A DNA stretch of 64,000 nucleotides from contig JALBUN010000045.1 of the NCBI GenBank assembly GCA_025174535.1, positions 1,426,001-1,490,000 on the forward strand. Direction: 5' to 3'. The notes beneath the pieces were generated by a model. It ran no database searches. It worked only from the letters and a program-made list of their open reading frames with translations, and had not been told where the DNA came from. The position numbers and the translations under genes are program-made. Within the stretch, counting starts at the first letter, position 1. Each line of letters opens with the position of its first letter. Below, piece after piece: positions 23,461 through 34,147 of the stretch. The stretch is from Cantharellus purpuraceus. Lineage: Eukaryota; Basidiomycota; Agaricomycetes; Cantharellales; Hydnaceae.

Positions 23461-23655
23461 GCTAACATTGAGAAATTGTGACAATAAATATGATATGCCA
23501 TGGGCGCCGGAGTTGATTAACGATCTCAAGGCTATAAGACATGGACGTTGAAGAAAGAGAAGCGTCAAGAGACACAGCAAGCAACCGAGATGCTAGCATT
23601 ATCTCCAAATCATCATCTCAACGTATAACCAGAGCTAATGGAGCTCAAAGGTTGA

Positions 23656-24400
23656 TTAGGGCCTAGCAATAACTGGCGAGCGGGAACGAGACCTTCTGGC
23701 CTTGGGCTTACGGAAGCTTCGCGCTGAAGACACAGTACCTCGACTGTCCAAGTACCAGGGGGTTGCTAAAACAAACACAAATGTATCGTTTCATTATTCA
23801 AGCATACGATTATTGAACTTGGTACCAAGTGCTTGCTGGGGGAGGAGTGTTCTTCGCATTGGTTTGGCGAATCACAGACGATACTGCATTTGCTAATTAG
23901 CGTGGGTGGCGGTGAGGGTGCGGGCGTCGATAATTCTACCATTACCCTAAAAAGGAATGTCGGCTAAATATCCTTACTACATCCTATGCATAGTGATTGA
24001 CAAAAGGAAACCTCGAGTGCGAACAAGCGGCGCGTCACAGCGTCCTACATATATATGCATAATGGATGAACAACATTTGCACTCACCTTCAAACTGTACA
24101 GCGTAGTCATGAAGGGAGAGCCTTACCCAGCAAGTCAATCGAACGCTCACCTCGACGAAGCCATAACCACGATTGATCCATAGGTTGAAAGACGCTAAGT
24201 GTTTGGCTTATTGTAAACATCAAATTGCATATGAATATATTTCAGCCGTATCTCGCTTTTTCTATGTCAACTTATTGGGAGGCAAGCCTGTGGGTGATTT
24301 CAAGTGAGCGCTGCGGCTTGGAGAGTCCTGAGGACTGAAGCTTGGCTTCAGCTGTACGCACGACCAAGGTATATGCGGCGTGATGGCTTGTTTAACATCT
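23656..24400 (-). pseudogene. RRM / arginine-serine-rich protein gene or remnant, structure unresolved
   Basis: Minus-strand pieces resemble an SR-like RNA-binding protein: RRIYLGRA (RNP2-like) near 24360, NLWINRGYGFVE (RNP1-like) near 24190 ending at a good GTGAGC donor, DYAVQFE near 24110 ending at GTGAGT, GNGRIIDARTLTATHAN near 23920, and a terminal RS tail (RRSRSRSPVIARP) with stop at 23656. I could not join the pieces into one continuous frame, and the RNP motif order is awkward for a single RRM. It may be a functional gene with micro-exons or a decayed copy. The remaining bases of 23461-24574 show nothing else. Confidence 0.4.
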
Positions 24401-24574
24401 CGCGCAAAGGAACTATTGAAGAAACACCCGTCTTGCCGTAGCAGCGTCACGGAACTTTGAGGACCGACTATTAGGCTTTAGCCATCCCAACAGCGTGGCA
24501 GCAATTTGGACACATCCATATTTGCAACTGATTTCACATTTATTCGCTTCTTAACCTCGCTACCAGAGTTAAAA

Positions 24575-27500
24575 TCAAAGCTCGTCGTGGTATGGCTCAT
24601 CCTCATCATCAGGTATCTCCTCCATGTCGATTTGGACCTTGCCTTTTAGATGCTCAGGCAGCTCCACCGAGGGCTTTGGTGCTTCCGACGTCGTGGTCAA
24701 TGGTTCAGGACTACAGATAAACTATGCATTAGTAATAAGAGCATGGAAGAAGGGCAGTCGTGCATACTCGACAGGTGGTGCGGGTTTGACAGTCATGGCT
24801 GCCTTTGCAGACTCAGACACACCAAGGGACCGTCGAAGAACTCGGTCAACACGTTCAAAGAAACTGGAAGACGTTAGTGTCATCCTAGGAAAAAAGAAAT
24901 CATGTTCACATGTTGGCATCAGGTACGTCGAAACCTGATCTGACGAGTGCGCCATCAATCAAGATTGATGTTACTTCTTGCAATTCTTCTTCTGCATCCA
25001 AGTCAGGATCCTCTCCCTCTGCAGGGAGTTGCTCTACCCTTCGCAATAAGCCCTCAATCAATGGCGAATTGGGATTGATCTCGAGATTCTTCTGCTTCTT
25101 GGCATACGAATGCATCATACCCTTGTTTTGTCGGCTGTTTTGTGCGTCTGATTTGTGCATAAGGATCTGAACTTCACCATCTTGTTGCGCGCTTACTCAT
25201 AAGTCTCTCCATGTTTGCAGAATATCTATTCAGCAGCTTTAGAGACAGATATATGGTAACGAGTATCAATACACTCACCCAAACATCTGTGCGACAATAG
25301 CGCAAGGACTCGTTACGAGCCGGTTGGACAACGTCACTAGATCACCGTCTTTCTACTCAGTGTATTGTCTCGAAAGAAATTCACCCACCATCCAAGACCA
25401 CGGAAGACGTTGCGTTCTTTAGCCAATTAATCAGCGGCTGGTATTTCTCGGTCAATGCCGCCTGTTTCTCCTTCTCTTCTTCAGGGTCCTCATCTAAAAT
25501 ATTACCAAGGATGAAGTTTCACATTCGGCAACTTCAGTAGATGGACACACCTTCATCTCCAAATTTGAGCCCAGTCTTCGCAACATCCTGAAAAGTCATG
25601 CTTCTACAGACCCATCCTCAGCGGGGTATACATTACATACTAAAAATACACTCACTCCCATACATTCAGGGTGGAATACAGTATCTCGTCGAGGGGCTCG
25701 TTGACAAGGAATACCTCATAGCCCTGTAGAATGCGGTCAATAGAAGGAATAAGGCCACGCATAGAATGTTACTACCCGAGCGCTAAGCTTCTCGATAAAG
25801 AGGCTCTTCGAGAGCATCTCCAGAGTCTGGCCCATACCAGCCAGGAAAAAAATTTGCGTTTGTCCCTTTTTGCGGTTCTTCACATACTCATTGAGAGACG
25901 TAGAATTATGCTGATTGGATGCCCAACGGGAGAGAGCGGCTAATTTTTCTTTGTCCTTTTCAGCCTCCAAGGCACCCAACTTGATGGCAGATCCCAGAGC
26001 ACTCCAAATCTGCTCATACTTCTCAGGATCTTCTGATAAGCGTTTGAGAAGCTGGATGAGCCGACGGGTAAGGATCTGTTTGATTTGCCGGAGGAATCGC
26101 GATGATTGCAACATTTCACGAGAGACATTCAGAGGGAGATCATCGGCTGTTCAGGCAAGATCAGATTCATATCTGTAAGGACTGCAGGCAAACAAACCAT
26201 CCACAACGGCCTATCACGGACGTCAGCGTCATGACAGGAACAAATGAAAGCGAGTCACCTTCATCCAACTCATCCACTTGGGCAAAACATCTTCACCGAG
26301 ATCACTGGTGATGAAAACGCGTTTGTTGTATATGCGGATATCATTGGTACTGATCACAGGACCTTGCCAGAAGTCGGAGGGGCTGTAACCGCTCAAAACC
26401 TATAGAGCTAATGCGAGTCCAAGATACTTACAGCTGCGAGGGAATAAAAAGGATGGCTTTGAAAGACGTGCTGGTACCTGAGTCGCCAGCAAAGTGGTAC
26501 CACCCCAAAGGATCATTGAAATCTTTGTATGTTGCTTTATAGAAGTTCTTGTACTCCTCGTCAGTCACCGTCTTGGGATCTCTGACCAATGACATGAGTA
26601 GTGGACAAAACCAAGCAGCGCGTTATTCACCTGGTCCAGATTGGGGCCTGCGCATTGAGATGAAGCCAGTCCTCAGTAACGACAGTCTTCATCTTTAGTG
26701 GCTTCTCCTCCTCTTCAACTTCAATCTTAATATCTTCCGCATCTTCCACAATGGCCTCATCGTCGTCCTTGTCCCTGGGCGTCTCACTCCCGTCTTCACC
26801 AGAGGAAGACGGGGTTTCACTGGAAGCTGAAGATGAATCTTCATCGGGTGTCTCGATGTCATCTACATCAGGCACCTCTTCGGTCTGGGTAGTGTGCAAG
26901 TAGATGGGGAAAGCGCTTGAGAAGGATGAATGCTTCTCACTGCCAAGTTTAACTGCATGAGCGAGATTAATTTGATCGAATGGGGAACGAACACAAGTTG
27001 TTTCAGCTTCTCAGTTTCCATAAACTCTATGGCATCGGATTTCAATACCAGAGTGATCTCAGTGCCTCGGCCAAGGGTGTTGCCGCGAGGGTCAGGATAC
27101 ACCTCGAACGAGCTTTCATGAGCAGAACTGCTAAAGACGTACTGTGAGGGATTCGTATTCTGGTCAGATTTTGATGCAAGAGATGCGACATAGACGCGGT
27201 CTGCCACTAGGAAACTGCTGTAGAAACCCAGACCTAAAAGAACAGTTGTTCAGCTAAGAGGCTTCTGATGTTGTTGAGAGAACCTGCACACCAAATGCAC
27301 CAATGAGGTTTCCTTGGCCAGTGCCATCCGAGGTCTCAGCCTTGGCCAGGAATTCACTTGTCCCCGACTTGGCCAGTGTTCCAAGGTTCGTGGTCAGTTC
27401 TTCTGGCGTCATGCCGATTCCATAGTCTGCAGATCACACATCAGGATACAGTACTCGGAAAGATACCTAATCGCATGCCTGTAATGATGATACGCCCCCC

Positions 27501-27964
27501 TGAACCTTCTTCGTCCTTTACAGCCTTGATGGTAATGTTCAAAGGCTGATCAGATCCCGACGCTAGCTTGTCCGTGAGCGAGATAATCCGAAGCTTTTCC
27601 AGCGCATCATTGGCATTGGAGAGTAACTCCCGAAGGAAAACATCCCTAAATTCACCATGCTAAGTGACATGGCACTGGCTGGAGAGAGTGTGCATGCACA
27701 AACCGGTGCGAGTAAAGACTGGTAGAAAACGAGTAAGCGAACGGCATGCCGAAGGATCAAGATGATGACCTGCCTGTTTATGACTATTTGCCGAAGACGA
27801 GTGACATCGCTCTGACCAGAGACAAGTCAGATAGGCATTCAGAGTCAGGCAAGAGCTTCATATACCTGGTAATCATGCTTCTGTTTAGGAATATCAGAAG
27901 CATCTTGAGCTAGGGAGAGAGTACTAAGGAGGCCGACGACAAGAAGAGGACTCAAGAGCCTCAT
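24575..27964 (-). CDS. endoplasmic reticulum Hsp90 chaperone (GRP94/endoplasmin type)
   Basis: The protein opens with a signal peptide ([20 protein letters not shown]) and ends DEPYHDEL, an ER-retrieval HDEL tail. ATPase-domain motifs are [43 protein letters not shown] and [20 protein letters not shown] long acidic linker ([20 protein letters not shown] and on) precedes the middle domain ([13 protein letters not shown]), and the C-terminal domain has [11 protein letters not shown]. About 14 introns. The first part needs a 15-nt micro-exon (27704-27718) so that [16 protein letters not shown] reads correctly; the intron before it (27719-27773) begins GC. Function: folding of secreted and membrane proteins in the ER lumen. 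Budding yeast has no such protein. A UPRE-like site lies upstream. I give no symbol because fungal naming varies. Confidence 0.93.
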
Positions 27965-28034
27965 TGTGAAAGAGAATGAAAGAATGGTTATATGCTACGT
28001 GTCTCGCAGAAAGGCAGTCTGATTTTGGCGCTTG

Positions 28035-28063
28035 TGACGTGTCACTTCTCACGACGAGCCAAT
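28035..28063 (-). promoter_or_regulatory. UPRE-like and CCAAT elements upstream of the ER Hsp90 gene
   Basis: TGACGTGTCA at 28035-28044 contains the TGACGTG core recognised by bZIP regulators of the unfolded protein response (Hac1/XBP1; Cib1 and Hxl1 in basidiomycetes). A CCAAT box lies at 28059-28063. Both sit 70-100 bp upstream of the start codon at 27964, a sensible position for ER-stress control of an ER chaperone. The inference is from motif and position only. Confidence 0.5.
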
Positions 28064-28474
28064 CAGGAACGCGCATCGCTAACAACATGCACAATATATG
28101 GGAGCGTAAATGCACTCATTTTGAAAACTCGAGGTATAGGATGGTGGCTTACAAACGAAAAGACACTTCAAGGTCATCGAGTGCGGTAGCGAGGATGAAC
28201 AGAGGTCAACAGGGCTCTAGGTTGCAAAGCGAAGCCAAAAATTGAAAGACGCTGTTGGTAGGCTTAAGTGCCGGCAGATACTTATGTTCCCCATGAAAGC
28301 AGGGGTCGCTGCAAGATGCTGATTATCACCTTGTGTAATTTGACCAGAATTGATTGTCGCAGTAGGTCTCAGTCGGGCACTTCGATACGCATCCAGGTCG
28401 CACCCCTCGACTGAGTATGAGCAGCAAGTGTACTTGTACCCACCCGTTCGCACCCAGTCCATGGAGGGCGTGTA

Positions 28475-28920
28475 GCGTCAGCGGAGACTTACTCCCCGCA
28501 TGCATAGGCTCCCCCGAGATCGAATTGGCACAGTGATAGTACTCGCAGGAAAGATCCCCAAAAATCCTGTGCATCCTGTCTCATGGAGAGTATGCATGCT
28601 CAGCGTCAGCGGAGACTTACTCCCCGCATGCATAGGCTCCCCCGAGATCGAATTAGCACAGTGATACTACTCGCAGGAAGGGTCCCCAAAAACCCTGTGC
28701 ATCCTGTCTCATGGAGAGTATGCATGCTCAGCGTCAGCGGAGACTTACTTTCCGCATGGGTCACAGGAAATCCCAACCGCAGTTCCCAAGCTTGATGACC
28801 CTTGATCGATTGATCAACTGAGCAGCAAGCGTAGTCTCTCGTTTCATCGATCATTATTCCGAGTTCCCGGCCAGGCTGTGTGTGCTCAGCGTCAGCGGAG
28901 ACATTCTTTCCGCATGGGTT
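28475..28920. repeat. 128-bp tandem repeat with extra diverged core copies
   Basis: Two complete, nearly identical 128-bp units run 28475-28602 and 28603-28730. A third begins at 28731 but diverges after about 30 bp, and another copy of the core occurs at 28889. All four begin GCGTCAGCGGAGAC and continue to a CCGCATG block. The sequence before the first unit and before the fourth also shares GAGCAGCAAG-like words, so the ancestral unit was longer. No reading frame is conserved. It lies in the 1.6-kb space between the ER Hsp90 gene and the aldo-keto reductase; the rest of that space shows nothing. Confidence 0.9.
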
Positions 28921-29514
28921 ACCTTGAACACTTGCACGTATGTTAACAGTGTGGGCCTCAAACTCATTGCAGCTCTAGTGCTTGGAAATCTCTGCAACTA
29001 TTCATTTGTGCATGTGCACAGAGAAGCTCTCGTTGTCCGGAATGTGAAATAAGTCTGGCCTTGTTTGCTGTTTCATGACTCGCTTACGTCTGCCCTTTCT
29101 GGTCAGCCACGCCTAAATTCACTTGAGACTGGCTGGCAACATGACACTAATGAATATTAATAATATTCAGACTACCACGCTGCTGAGGATTATTAAAAAA
29201 GAGAAATATATTTGGTGCTAGAACAAGTGATACGGGCTCAGGATGGAGTGAGTGCTTGGCACAAGTGGCAGTCAGGTGGGTCGGACGCAGTATTTTCCAT
29301 TGGAGCACAAGTTGTCACATTACCCAGATGGAGCCAATTACACCGGAGACGGGGACAAGTTCGCTGCTGCCCGAGAACGATAAGGGGTGCTGATATTGGA
29401 GGACAGGCTTAGGAAGGCTAATGAATCGATGATAGGCTTGCGTGGTGTTTACGCGTTCACGGCATGCCAGTTAGTATGCATTTAACAGGCAGCACCCTGG
29501 GGCACCTTTACTCA

Positions 29515-29520
29515 TATAAA
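29515..29520 (+). promoter_or_regulatory. TATA box of the aldo-keto reductase gene
   Basis: TATAAA lies 49 bp upstream of the start codon at 29569, with no closer match. The spacing fits a core promoter with a short leader. Confidence 0.5.
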
Positions 29521-29568
29521 ATGCGTTGTAGATCCCACTTGCTGAACATATCAGTCATTAAAAGGACC

Positions 29569-31026
29569 ATGTCTCTGTGGCAGCCTCCCCCTCCTCCTCC
29601 TACCAAGTTGGGCCGATACCGTGTTCTGTCTCCCAATGCGGGCGTTCGTGTCTCCCCCTTGCAGCTCGGTGCTATGAGTGTGGGTGACAAGTGGTCCGGC
29701 CAGATGGGAAGTATGGACAAGGAGTCTTCCTTCAAGCTGCTTGATGCTTTCTATGAGGCTGGGGTGAGTCCAATGTCTGACCAATATTCTCCTGTGATTG
29801 ACTCAGAGCTGCGACAGGGAAACTTTATGGACACTGCCAATAATTATCAAGATGAGTCCTCGGAGATGTTCATAGGTGAATGGGCAGAGAAACGTGGCAT
29901 CCGAGATCAGCTGGTTATTGCCACCAAGTACGCGACAAATTATAAGCGTGGGGACGATTCCATCCCGATCAAGATAAATTACGCGGGTAACAGCCACAAG
30001 TCGCTCCATTCATCTGTCGAGGCAAGTCTCAAGAAGCTGAGGACGACTTACATCGATATTCTGTATGTGCATTGTAAGCTCATTTCCTCGTTGCGTGCTA
30101 TGTAGAGTGGACAAATGCTATTCATAGGGTGGGCATATGACAGCTCTGTCGAGGAAGTCATGAGCAGCCTTCATAACCTAGTGGCCGCTGGGAAAGTGTT
30201 GTACCTCGTACGTTTGCATCTTAATACCACTTCATGTAGTCAGAATTGTGTTATTGTCAGGGTATCTCGGTATGCGTATATGCACATCGAACCTCGACAT
30301 GAGTCATTGACGTATTTACAGGATGCCCCGGCATGGGTTGTAGCTAAGGCAAACCAATGGGCAAAGGACCACGGGAAAACACCGTTCTGTATTTATCAGG
30401 GCAAGTGGAGCCTTCTCGATCGCAGCTTTGAGCGTGACATCATCCCTATGGCAAGAAGTGAAGGCCTCGCTCTCGCTCCTTGGGCAGTTCTCGGTCAAGG
30501 TCGGTTTATGACGGATGCAGAGGAGAAACGTCGTGCAGAGAGCGGCGAGGGAGGTCGCACTCTGAGGTCTGCAGCCTGGCAACGTACCCCGGTTGAGGTT
30601 AAAGTGAGCCACAAGCTGGAAGAAATCGCAAAAGAAGTGGGCGTAGAAGACATTACTGCAGTGGCCATTGCGTACGTTATGCATGTATGTATGGTGAACT
30701 GGACTGTAGTGGACTGGAGTACTGAAATCCATTGCAGAAAGCTCCTTATGTGTTCCCAATCGTGGGTGGGAGAAAAATAGAACAACTGCACGGTAATATC
30801 AAGGCGCTGGATATTACACTTACACCTGCGCAAATTAAATCGTTGGAGGAAGTCGTTCCCTTTGATGTAGGCTTCCCGTCTTCCATTATCGTGAGTGACA
30901 AAGCATACCTATTCATACATGTGACTCATAATTTCATCACAGGGTGATGGTACGGCAGACTCTTGGATGGTGAATGTAACCGGGGTCACAGACAAATGGC
31001 CCGTGGCACCTCCGCTCAACCCTTGA
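29569..31026 (+). CDS. aldo-keto reductase, aryl-alcohol dehydrogenase (AAD) type
   Basis: The protein begins MSLWQPPPPPPTKLGRYRVL and belongs to the AKR9-like AAD group of fungi, NADPH-dependent reductases of aryl aldehydes such as those met in lignin breakdown. Visible features: GGNFMDTANNYQDESSE with the catalytic Asp and Tyr, KYATNY with the catalytic Lys, DILYVHWW with the catalytic His, GKVLYLGISDAPAWVV, PFCIYQGKWSLLDR, and a cofactor-binding end (VFPIVGGRKIEQLHGN). Six exons; one is only 9 nt (30261-30269, encoding Gly-Ile-Ser) between introns 30208-30260 and 30270-30321. About 390 residues, the normal length. A TATA box stands upstream. The physiological substrate cannot be deduced. 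Confidence 0.92.
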
Positions 31027-31141
31027 GGTCGACTGCACGTTTTTAAATTTCCAAATGGCCATAATACATACGTTGGACTCTCGGCCCAATTACGCATACA
31101 CCAAGTACGGATGCAGGTGACTGATGCAATTTGCCAAATCT

Positions 31142-31545
31142 TCATGAGTGCGACACATCTCTTTGCTATGTATTCGTCTTCAAGTTAGATTGAACTGAGA
31201 AATACTTACATCGACATGCTCTATTATGCGCTGGAAGCCCCAACATCTTTCTATGTCGTATGGACTCATCCGGGAATAGAATGAACCTTTAACATCTGAT
31301 AAAGCAGCACAGCCTTCATGACGTCGTGACGTCCAGAACGTGCCATGATAGTCCGACCCATTGGTATCTATGCCATGCAAACACCGCAAGTCCGTCTTGC
31401 CCATGCAGCGCCGAAGATCTTTGAACACATCGCGCGGAGATGGGAAACAGCAGGAGGTAAAAGTGACGAAGACTTGCCACTGTAACCTCACTACGATGTA
31501 CTTGATGCATGTCAAACACGGCAAATATTGAAGAACAAACGGCAT
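31142..31545 (-). CDS. possible small gene, unrecognised
   Basis: A minus-strand frame from an ATG at 31545 contains RDVFKDLRRCMGKTDLRC, GIDTNGSDYHGTFW and YDIERCWGFQRIIEHVD. At 31213 it meets a strong donor (GTAAGT); 44 nt downstream, after a CTAAC branch-like word, an acceptor (CATAG) restores the frame to give QRDVSHS and a stop at 31142. The intron signals are better than chance, but I recognise no family, and the N-terminal half looks weakly coding. It is convergent with the aldo-keto reductase gene. The stretch 31546-32044 holds nothing I can support beyond the promoter of the next gene. Confidence 0.28.
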
Positions 31546-32044
31546 TCGGGGAGCAAAAATCGAGAATTTCACACTATGATGGGCCTGGTGCGGGTGCAAA
31601 GGGGGAAGCAATCGAAAAATCGGCGCCTTGGGAGACTTAAAGGTGTTGCATGCACGACGAAAGCTATGGTGGAACTGGCTATGCTTGGGGCAAAAATCGC
31701 GCGAAAAACTATCCTAAAAGCCTCAAAATTGTGTCGGAAAAAAACCGGCGCAACCGAGGAATTCGGACCCAGGCCGTGGTAGAATTTCGATTATCGGAGG
31801 ACCTGCCGAAGTTGGTAAATGGTCGAAGAGCGACCCTGCAGTCGGATGCGAATGGACCAATAGGGACCCAAGCGTCGAGTCAGCAGAAGATGATCTTTGT
31901 TTGGCTGTGTTTGGCGATTGCCACGGAATATCGATAACTGCACTGTAACCTCTCCCACCGCGCGCTCATGCGGACTAGGAGGGAATAGTTCCCACTCTTT
32001 CTGACTCGACAGTCATTTCCGCTATATTATTAGATCCACCATAG

Positions 32045-33910
32045 ATGGCCGCTCGCCCCCGTCGCCCTCGTCCGCTCACGGCTCCTAAGCGACTCTCTGC
32101 AACTCGTCTTTCCACAGACACAACGTCTTCCTTACCCGCCTACTCCTCCCCTCCGTCGGTTCGCCCTGCGCCGCAGTCAGGGTGGCCGTTCAAAGATCAT
32201 TCACATTTGCTTGACGAGCCTCCAGATTACCCGCAGAGCGCAGAGGAGGCTGACCAGGAGGACGATTTCGTGCCTCAGCGCGTTTCGCGTGCTACTGCAT
32301 CCCGCAGGCTTCGACATCGTCGCGGAGAGTCTTATTCTGTACCCAACTCCCCGTCCGTGGACGACCTCCTCGAGAGAAGCGTCGTAGCTCTCGAAATGTC
32401 TACAAACGCACTTCTCCAGTCCATGGACACTCAATCCAAGGTCTCTGCAATTGCTAATGACCGCGTGGACGAAGGCTCGCTTGCTCGTCAAGCGAGAATG
32501 CTCGACCTGCGACTACGGCGAACTAGAGTTAACCGTGAAAATTGGATGGACGACCTGGACGACGTTATGGAGCGCGTTAATGGTCTTTTTGATGAACAGT
32601 CCGATGCCGATGCGGGTATCAGCCGCAGTCTCCCCACAGCGACCTCGCTTATACCCCGTCGACACTACCAACATCATCACCTTTCCAAATCAAAGTCCGA
32701 GTCTGCGTATCTGCACCTGTCCACCTCGGGACTTGATGTGCGGGATACGGTGCGACCTCCTCGCGCCTTGACGCAGTATGTTTCTGTCGAATCTACCTCG
32801 GGTGACGCATCTGAAGCCACTGCGGACCCGAATTCCATTTATCTACCTTCTACGACTGGCTTACGCTCTGCAGCGCAGATTCGAAGCTTTGCAGGGACTG
32901 ACGCTCGCCCACATGGTCTTCGAAAGTCAGTTTCATCTCCTGGGCCCAATTTGTGCTCCACACCGCCATCCTCTGCTTACAACATGTTGGCACATCTCGC
33001 CTCCAATCAGTCATCACCTACACGAACCACCACTCCTCCTGCACAGTCCTCGCCTAGTATATCGGACTCTACAACAAGCCGAACTGTACGGCGTCACAGT
33101 GGAAGCTCTTTTGATAGCACCTTCACCTTTCCACATAGTCTTCGGCGCTCGCGATCAACGTCCCGGGGGCGCTCAATTGGATCGATTGACACACAGACGC
33201 CTCCCTTACCTCCTGTGCGCGCGATGACTCCTCCGATGGAGGAACTGACCCCTTCCTCATCTTCCTCATCTTGTGCCTCGGATCACAGAGTGAATGCCTT
33301 CCGAACGATGCAGTCGCTTCGAAAAATCCTCGATGAGGCTCCTGACCCAAAGGGAAAACGCCCCGCCCCCGCAGTGGTGGCACGGTCTTCGCGGCCGGTC
33401 TTTCGACCGCGCACGCCTGCCGTGGCTCCTTCGTTTGGCACCTCAACTGCTACTGCATCAGTGTCTCGACTGTTCACCCGCTCCTCGCATCATGCGTCTT
33501 CACATAATTCGAAACCGAAGCATTCATCCTTGAAGCAGTCAAGTTCGAAGCCTTCGACCCCAACTCTACCACCTGCGCCAGATAGCCTTACACCAGGGAG
33601 CCTTACGCCGGGGAGCCAGCTGTCCTCTAATCCCAGTACTCCGCGTCAGGTCTCCTTCGCAGAACTCCCTAAAACACATTCAGGGAATTCATCATGGCGA
33701 AAAGGGAAGGGCAAGGATAAAGGGAAGGCAAAGGTGAAGAAAAACAAAATGTCTGAAAATGGGGGATGGTGGGGTGGGTGGTTCACAAGTCCAGGTGGTT
33801 CTGGTGGTTCGGCCCCAGTGCGGTACGAGGAGAGGATGGAGGATAAATTGATGAGGGGATGGGGCCGACCCGGTGCAGGCGGGGGTGTGACAGACGAGTG
33901 GATGCTTTAA
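32045..33910 (+). CDS. Ser/Pro-rich protein of unknown function
   Basis: Intronless 621-codon frame starting MAARPRRPRPLTAPKRLSAT. It is unrecognised. The N-terminal third contains one ordered, probably helical block (VDDLLERSVVALEMSTNALL, then WMDDLDDVMERVNGLFDEQ). The rest is low-complexity Ser/Pro/Thr sequence with many SP and TP sites, typical of regulated scaffold proteins, then a basic Lys/Gly tract near residue 560 (KGKGKDKGKAKVKKNK) and a Gly/Trp-rich end. Such a single long exon among multi-intron genes stands out. The length and codon pattern make it a real gene. It could be a cytoskeletal or cell-polarity protein, but nothing in the sequence proves that. Confidence 0.8.
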   Translation: MAARPRRPRPLTAPKRLSATRLSTDTTSSLPAYSSPPSVRPAPQSGWPFKDHSHLLDEPPDYPQSAEEADQEDDFVPQRVSRATASRRLRHRRGESYSVPNSPSVDDLLERSVVALEMSTNALLQSMDTQSKVSAIANDRVDEGSLARQARMLDLRLRRTRVNRENWMDDLDDVMERVNGLFDEQSDADAGISRSLPTATSLIPRRHYQHHHLSKSKSESAYLHLSTSGLDVRDTVRPPRALTQYVSVESTSGDASEATADPNSIYLPSTTGLRSAAQIRSFAGTDARPHGLRKSVSSPGPNLCSTPPSSAYNMLAHLASNQSSPTRTTTPPAQSSPSISDSTTSRTVRRHSGSSFDSTFTFPHSLRRSRSTSRGRSIGSIDTQTPPLPPVRAMTPPMEELTPSSSSSSCASDHRVNAFRTMQSLRKILDEAPDPKGKRPAPAVVARSSRPVFRPRTPAVAPSFGTSTATASVSRLFTRSSHHASSHNSKPKHSSLKQSSSKPSTPTLPPAPDSLTPGSLTPGSQLSSNPSTPRQVSFAELPKTHSGNSSWRKGKGKDKGKAKVKKNKMSENGGWWGGWFTSPGGSGGSAPVRYEERMEDKLMRGWGRPGAGGGVTDEWML

Positions 33911-34147
33911 CTTGCTCGAAGATGGGGTTATAGGACTATGATGGTTCTTTACATACTTCATATTTCTTATCTCTTGTCTTGTTTTCACATTCGTATTTCT
34001 AGCCAGGCTGCTTATGCTGTATTTTCTGTAACCATGAAGATTAGTCATCACTTTCTTGACGTGTGACGTGACGAGCACATTCGAGTGGCGTCGCCACACT
34101 AAACCGGTTATTACTCAAGCTCACATTCATCAGAGCGAGAGGCCATC

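Noticed and set aside
28475..28920. Regular direct repeats that might suggest a CRISPR array
   Set aside because: The repeated unit is 128 bp and contiguous, with no unique spacers, and the genome is clearly eukaryotic.
31528..31937. Two overlapping plus-strand frames of 84 and 95 codons
   Set aside because: They show no domain, lie in each other's shadow, and fall in the promoter region of the Ser/Pro-rich gene.
33123..33477. Minus-strand frames of 64-107 codons
   Set aside because: Shadows of the low-complexity exon of the Ser/Pro-rich protein.
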